Positions 62,318-64,000 of a DNA stretch of 64,000 nt are shown here, piece by piece. Under the pieces are notes generated by a model that ran no database searches, was not told where the DNA came from, and saw only the letters and a list, made by a program, of their open reading frames with translations. The position numbers and the translations under genes were made by a program. The stretch is from contig CALJES010000008.1 of assembly GCA_938074205.1 (NCBI GenBank), forward strand, positions 62,001 through 126,000. Direction: 5' to 3'. The first letter of the stretch is position 1, and each line of letters opens with the position of its first letter. The DNA is from an uncultured bacterium (lineage in GTDB: Bacteria; Armatimonadota; UBA5829).

Positions 62318-63655
62318 GTGATAGGCTGCCACTTTGGAAGAATGTTTCAGGTAACCGTCTCCGGAGGCTCATACCAGGACGGACTAACAACACTGATACA
62401 AGGTGTCCCGCCGGGAATGTACATCACAGAACAGGAAATTTACGGCGACTTGCTTCTTCGCAAGCCTGGTGCTGATGAGCTCTCCAGCCCGCGCAAAGAA
62501 CCAGATCTGCCCATAATATACACTGGGCTGAACTGTGCAGATACGGTCCCCGGAGCGGGTAATAAGTTGCAAACCAATGGTACGCCGCTGACTATACTAA
62601 TTCCCAACCTCGACCGCCACGACATCCACGTGAAGCAGTATCAAGACACCAACCGGACACCCAGGCCAGGGCATGCGTCATACGCATCCTTTCTGAAATA
62701 CGGTCCTGCAGATGATGCCATAGGTGCGGGGTTCTTTAGCGGGCGGTATACGGCAACAATCGTCGCAGCGGGTTATGTTGCCAAGAAAGTTCTACGCACG
62801 TGCGGGATCCGTGTTTTCTCCTATGTCCGCGAACTTGCTGGCGTGCGTTGTCCTGACGTGGACCACGAATCGGCCTACGCTTACACGGAATCCTACAAAC
62901 GCATGCGCAGGGATACAGATCCGTTTAATCAGGAGCTTTACGTCAAAGGGCGCCTTAACATGGAAATGCGCTTCTTGGAAAAAGCGAAAGTGTTTGCGGA
63001 AGTCGAGCAGCAAATCGATGAGATTCGCAGCAAAGCTCCACGCATCCCAGTCGAAAAGATTCGCGAGGAGTACGGAGTTCACGAGGTAATAAATTGTCCC
63101 AACATAGCTGCCGCGGACGAAATGATGGAAGCTACTCGACGTATCACTGAAACCGGGGATTCAGCAGGAGGAGTTGTTGAAGTTGTAGTTCTCGGGGTAC
63201 CGCCAGGCCTGGGAGAGCCAGTGTTTATGAAATTGGACGGAGAACTGGGCCAAATGCTCGGAATAGCATCCATTAAAGGTGTGGAGATTGGCGCTGGATT
63301 TGGCGTGAAAGATATGACCGGTTCGGAGTGCAACGACCAAATGCGTGCGGTAGACGGAAAAGTCGTATTCCTGTCTAATAATGCCGGCGGCATCACGGGC
63401 GGCTTGTCGACGGGTCAGCCGATCGTCGCTCGGGTCGCCGTAAAACCTACCCCGACCATAAATAAACCGCAAAAGACGATCGACAAGTATACGCTTCAGA
63501 ACGCCGAGCTTGCCGCAATCACAAGGCGAGATCCCACGATTGTGAATCGGGTCTGGCCAGTCTGCGAGAATTTCACAGCTCTGGTGCTTCTGGACATGCT
63601 AATGATTCACTACGGATACCAAGCCATTAAGGACAAAATCTGTGCTCAAGGGTGA
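62318..63655 (+). CDS. aroC: Chorismate synthase-like protein, divergent and long
   Basis: 445 residues, above the usual 360-400. The start is GTG 62318 behind GAGGAGGT. The fold is recognisable: FGRMFQVTVSGG, SSPRKEPDLPIIYTG, NGTPLTILIPNLDRHD, RPGHASYASFLKYG, TGDSAGGVVEVVVLGVPPGL, GVEIGAGFGVKDMTGSECND and NNAGGITGGLSTGQPIVARV. Chorismate synthase removes phosphate from EPSP with FMN. The normally invariant GESHG with an active-site His is GGSYQD here. The SxRETA motif reads SGRYTA. A charged, helical insert of roughly 55-60 residues lies before INCPNIAAADEMMEA. The second His (in RPGH) is kept. Together with the altered aroA partner this suggests a different substrate or a very diverged shikimate enzyme. 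Confidence 0.83.
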   Translation: MIGCHFGRMFQVTVSGGSYQDGLTTLIQGVPPGMYITEQEIYGDLLLRKPGADELSSPRKEPDLPIIYTGLNCADTVPGAGNKLQTNGTPLTILIPNLDRHDIHVKQYQDTNRTPRPGHASYASFLKYGPADDAIGAGFFSGRYTATIVAAGYVAKKVLRTCGIRVFSYVRELAGVRCPDVDHESAYAYTESYKRMRRDTDPFNQELYVKGRLNMEMRFLEKAKVFAEVEQQIDEIRSKAPRIPVEKIREEYGVHEVINCPNIAAADEMMEATRRITETGDSAGGVVEVVVLGVPPGLGEPVFMKLDGELGQMLGIASIKGVEIGAGFGVKDMTGSECNDQMRAVDGKVVFLSNNAGGITGGLSTGQPIVARVAVKPTPTINKPQKTIDKYTLQNAELAAITRRDPTIVNRVWPVCENFTALVLLDMLMIHYGYQAIKDKICAQG

Positions 63656-63723
63656 AACATATCTCCTTTCCCCTGTTTGCAAGGTTTGATATATGGAAAG
63701 ATAGGTTTTTGTGAGAGATAACG

Positions 63724-64000
63724 ATGAACATACTAGAGTTTGAGGCTACTCTTTTCGAGCTTCGTGAACGAAAGTATCGACATCCTGAGGTCGATGTTAT
63801 AGGACAAGGCTTCAGACCCGTAAGCGGCAAATGCGCCGACTTTACCGTGGTCTGCCACGAAGGGCGATACCACTTTTTCTACATCGAGCGAAGATTGGTC
63901 GAGGGCACGCCGTTCTACCCGGGCAATGAGATATACTTCGGGCATGCGTCCACAGCTAACTTTTTCGACTGGGAAGTGCACGACCCAGTGATGCTTATTC
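63724..64000 (+). CDS. GH32/GH43-type five-bladed glycosidase, 5' part only
   Basis: 92 residues are visible before the window ends. The frame starts with ATG 63724 (MNILEFEATLFELRERKYRH). The stretches SGKCADFTVVCHEGRYHFFY and IYFGHASTANFFDWEVHDPV follow the pattern of the GH32/43/62/68 beta-propeller, where a catalytic Asp sits in the first blade and H-x-S/T-x-x-L/F-x-x-W begins the second. The likely first Asp is in the CADF motif. No signal peptide is visible in this part. The enzyme would hydrolyse beta-linked or fructose-type sugars. It lies beyond the aroC-like gene in the same direction with a 68-nt gap. Confidence 0.7.
   Translation, partial: MNILEFEATLFELRERKYRHPEVDVIGQGFRPVSGKCADFTVVCHEGRYHFFYIERRLVEGTPFYPGNEIYFGHASTANFFDWEVHDPVMLI

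Noticed and set aside
1-64000. tRNA, rRNA, CRISPR arrays, integrase or transposase genes
   Set aside because: None was seen on reading; there were no T-arm-like motifs with a fitting acceptor stem, no regularly spaced repeats and no transposase motifs.

Overview
The window is about 64 kb of gene-dense bacterial chromosome of roughly 50% GC. The genes are housekeeping, cell-envelope and carbohydrate-degradation genes. I see no rRNA, tRNA, CRISPR array, phage or insertion sequence. The gene mix suggests an uncultured Terrabacteria-type lineage, and Armatimonadota is my best guess. The main pointers are a FliA/WhiG-type sigma factor, a GlnR-like orphan regulator beside glnA, an S55 (SpoIVB-type) peptidase fused to a beta-propeller, SLBB export proteins, and many secreted sulfatases and glycosidases. 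This placement is inferred from gene content only.

Layout. 1-2.0 kb: sugar-related proteins (a mutarotase-like protein cut by the window edge and a secreted DUF1080 protein). 2.2-6.2 kb: an amino-acid permease coupled to a STAS-USP-USP stress protein, then mazG. 6.3-11.7 kb: an M16 peptidase relic, then leftward genes for a PrsA-type foldase lipoprotein, a sigma factor, a short GT5-like protein, a phosphoesterase and an acyl-ACP-reductase-like enzyme. 11.9-15.0 kb: a giant secreted beta-helix gene broken by two in-frame TAA codons. 15.1-19.0 kb: ComEC split over two genes, then a ParB-like protein with a Cys-rich tail. 19.0-27.4 kb: GlnR-like regulator, glnA, a TPR/NodB deacetylase, a secreted repeat protein, dnaG and rpoD. 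27.5-35.2 kb: PIG-L deacetylase and TIM-barrel epimerase leftward, then the S55 peptidase and SLBB export protein rightward. 35.2-44.8 kb, leftward: a GT39-type membrane protein, two GT4 glycosyltransferases, an orphan DNA methyltransferase, a GlcD-type oxidase and a WbsX-type glycosidase. 45.1-47.7 kb: a second decayed secreted gene (beta-propeller). 47.8-53.4 kb: lpdA, two envelope proteins, an HD-GYP regulator and a ferredoxin. 53.5-60.6 kb: one leftward cluster with three sulfatases, a glycosidase and two NIF3-family proteins. 60.9-63.7 kb: divergent aroA-like and aroC-like genes. The window ends inside a GH32/43-type glycosidase.

How genes work together. Sulfatases, glycosidases, the mutarotase-like protein and the TIM-barrel epimerase point to use of sulfated or complex polysaccharides. 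The SLBB protein and glycosyltransferases point to extracellular polysaccharide production. The items I find most worth following are these. First, the aroA-like/aroC-like pair has lost several near-invariant substrate-contact residues. Second, NIF3 paralogues are translationally coupled to a sulfatase and a glycosidase. Third, a homologous C-terminal module of about 210 residues occurs in the two large secreted genes, and both of those genes are broken. Fourth, a GlnR-like regulator sits next to glnA with GAAAC repeats between them.
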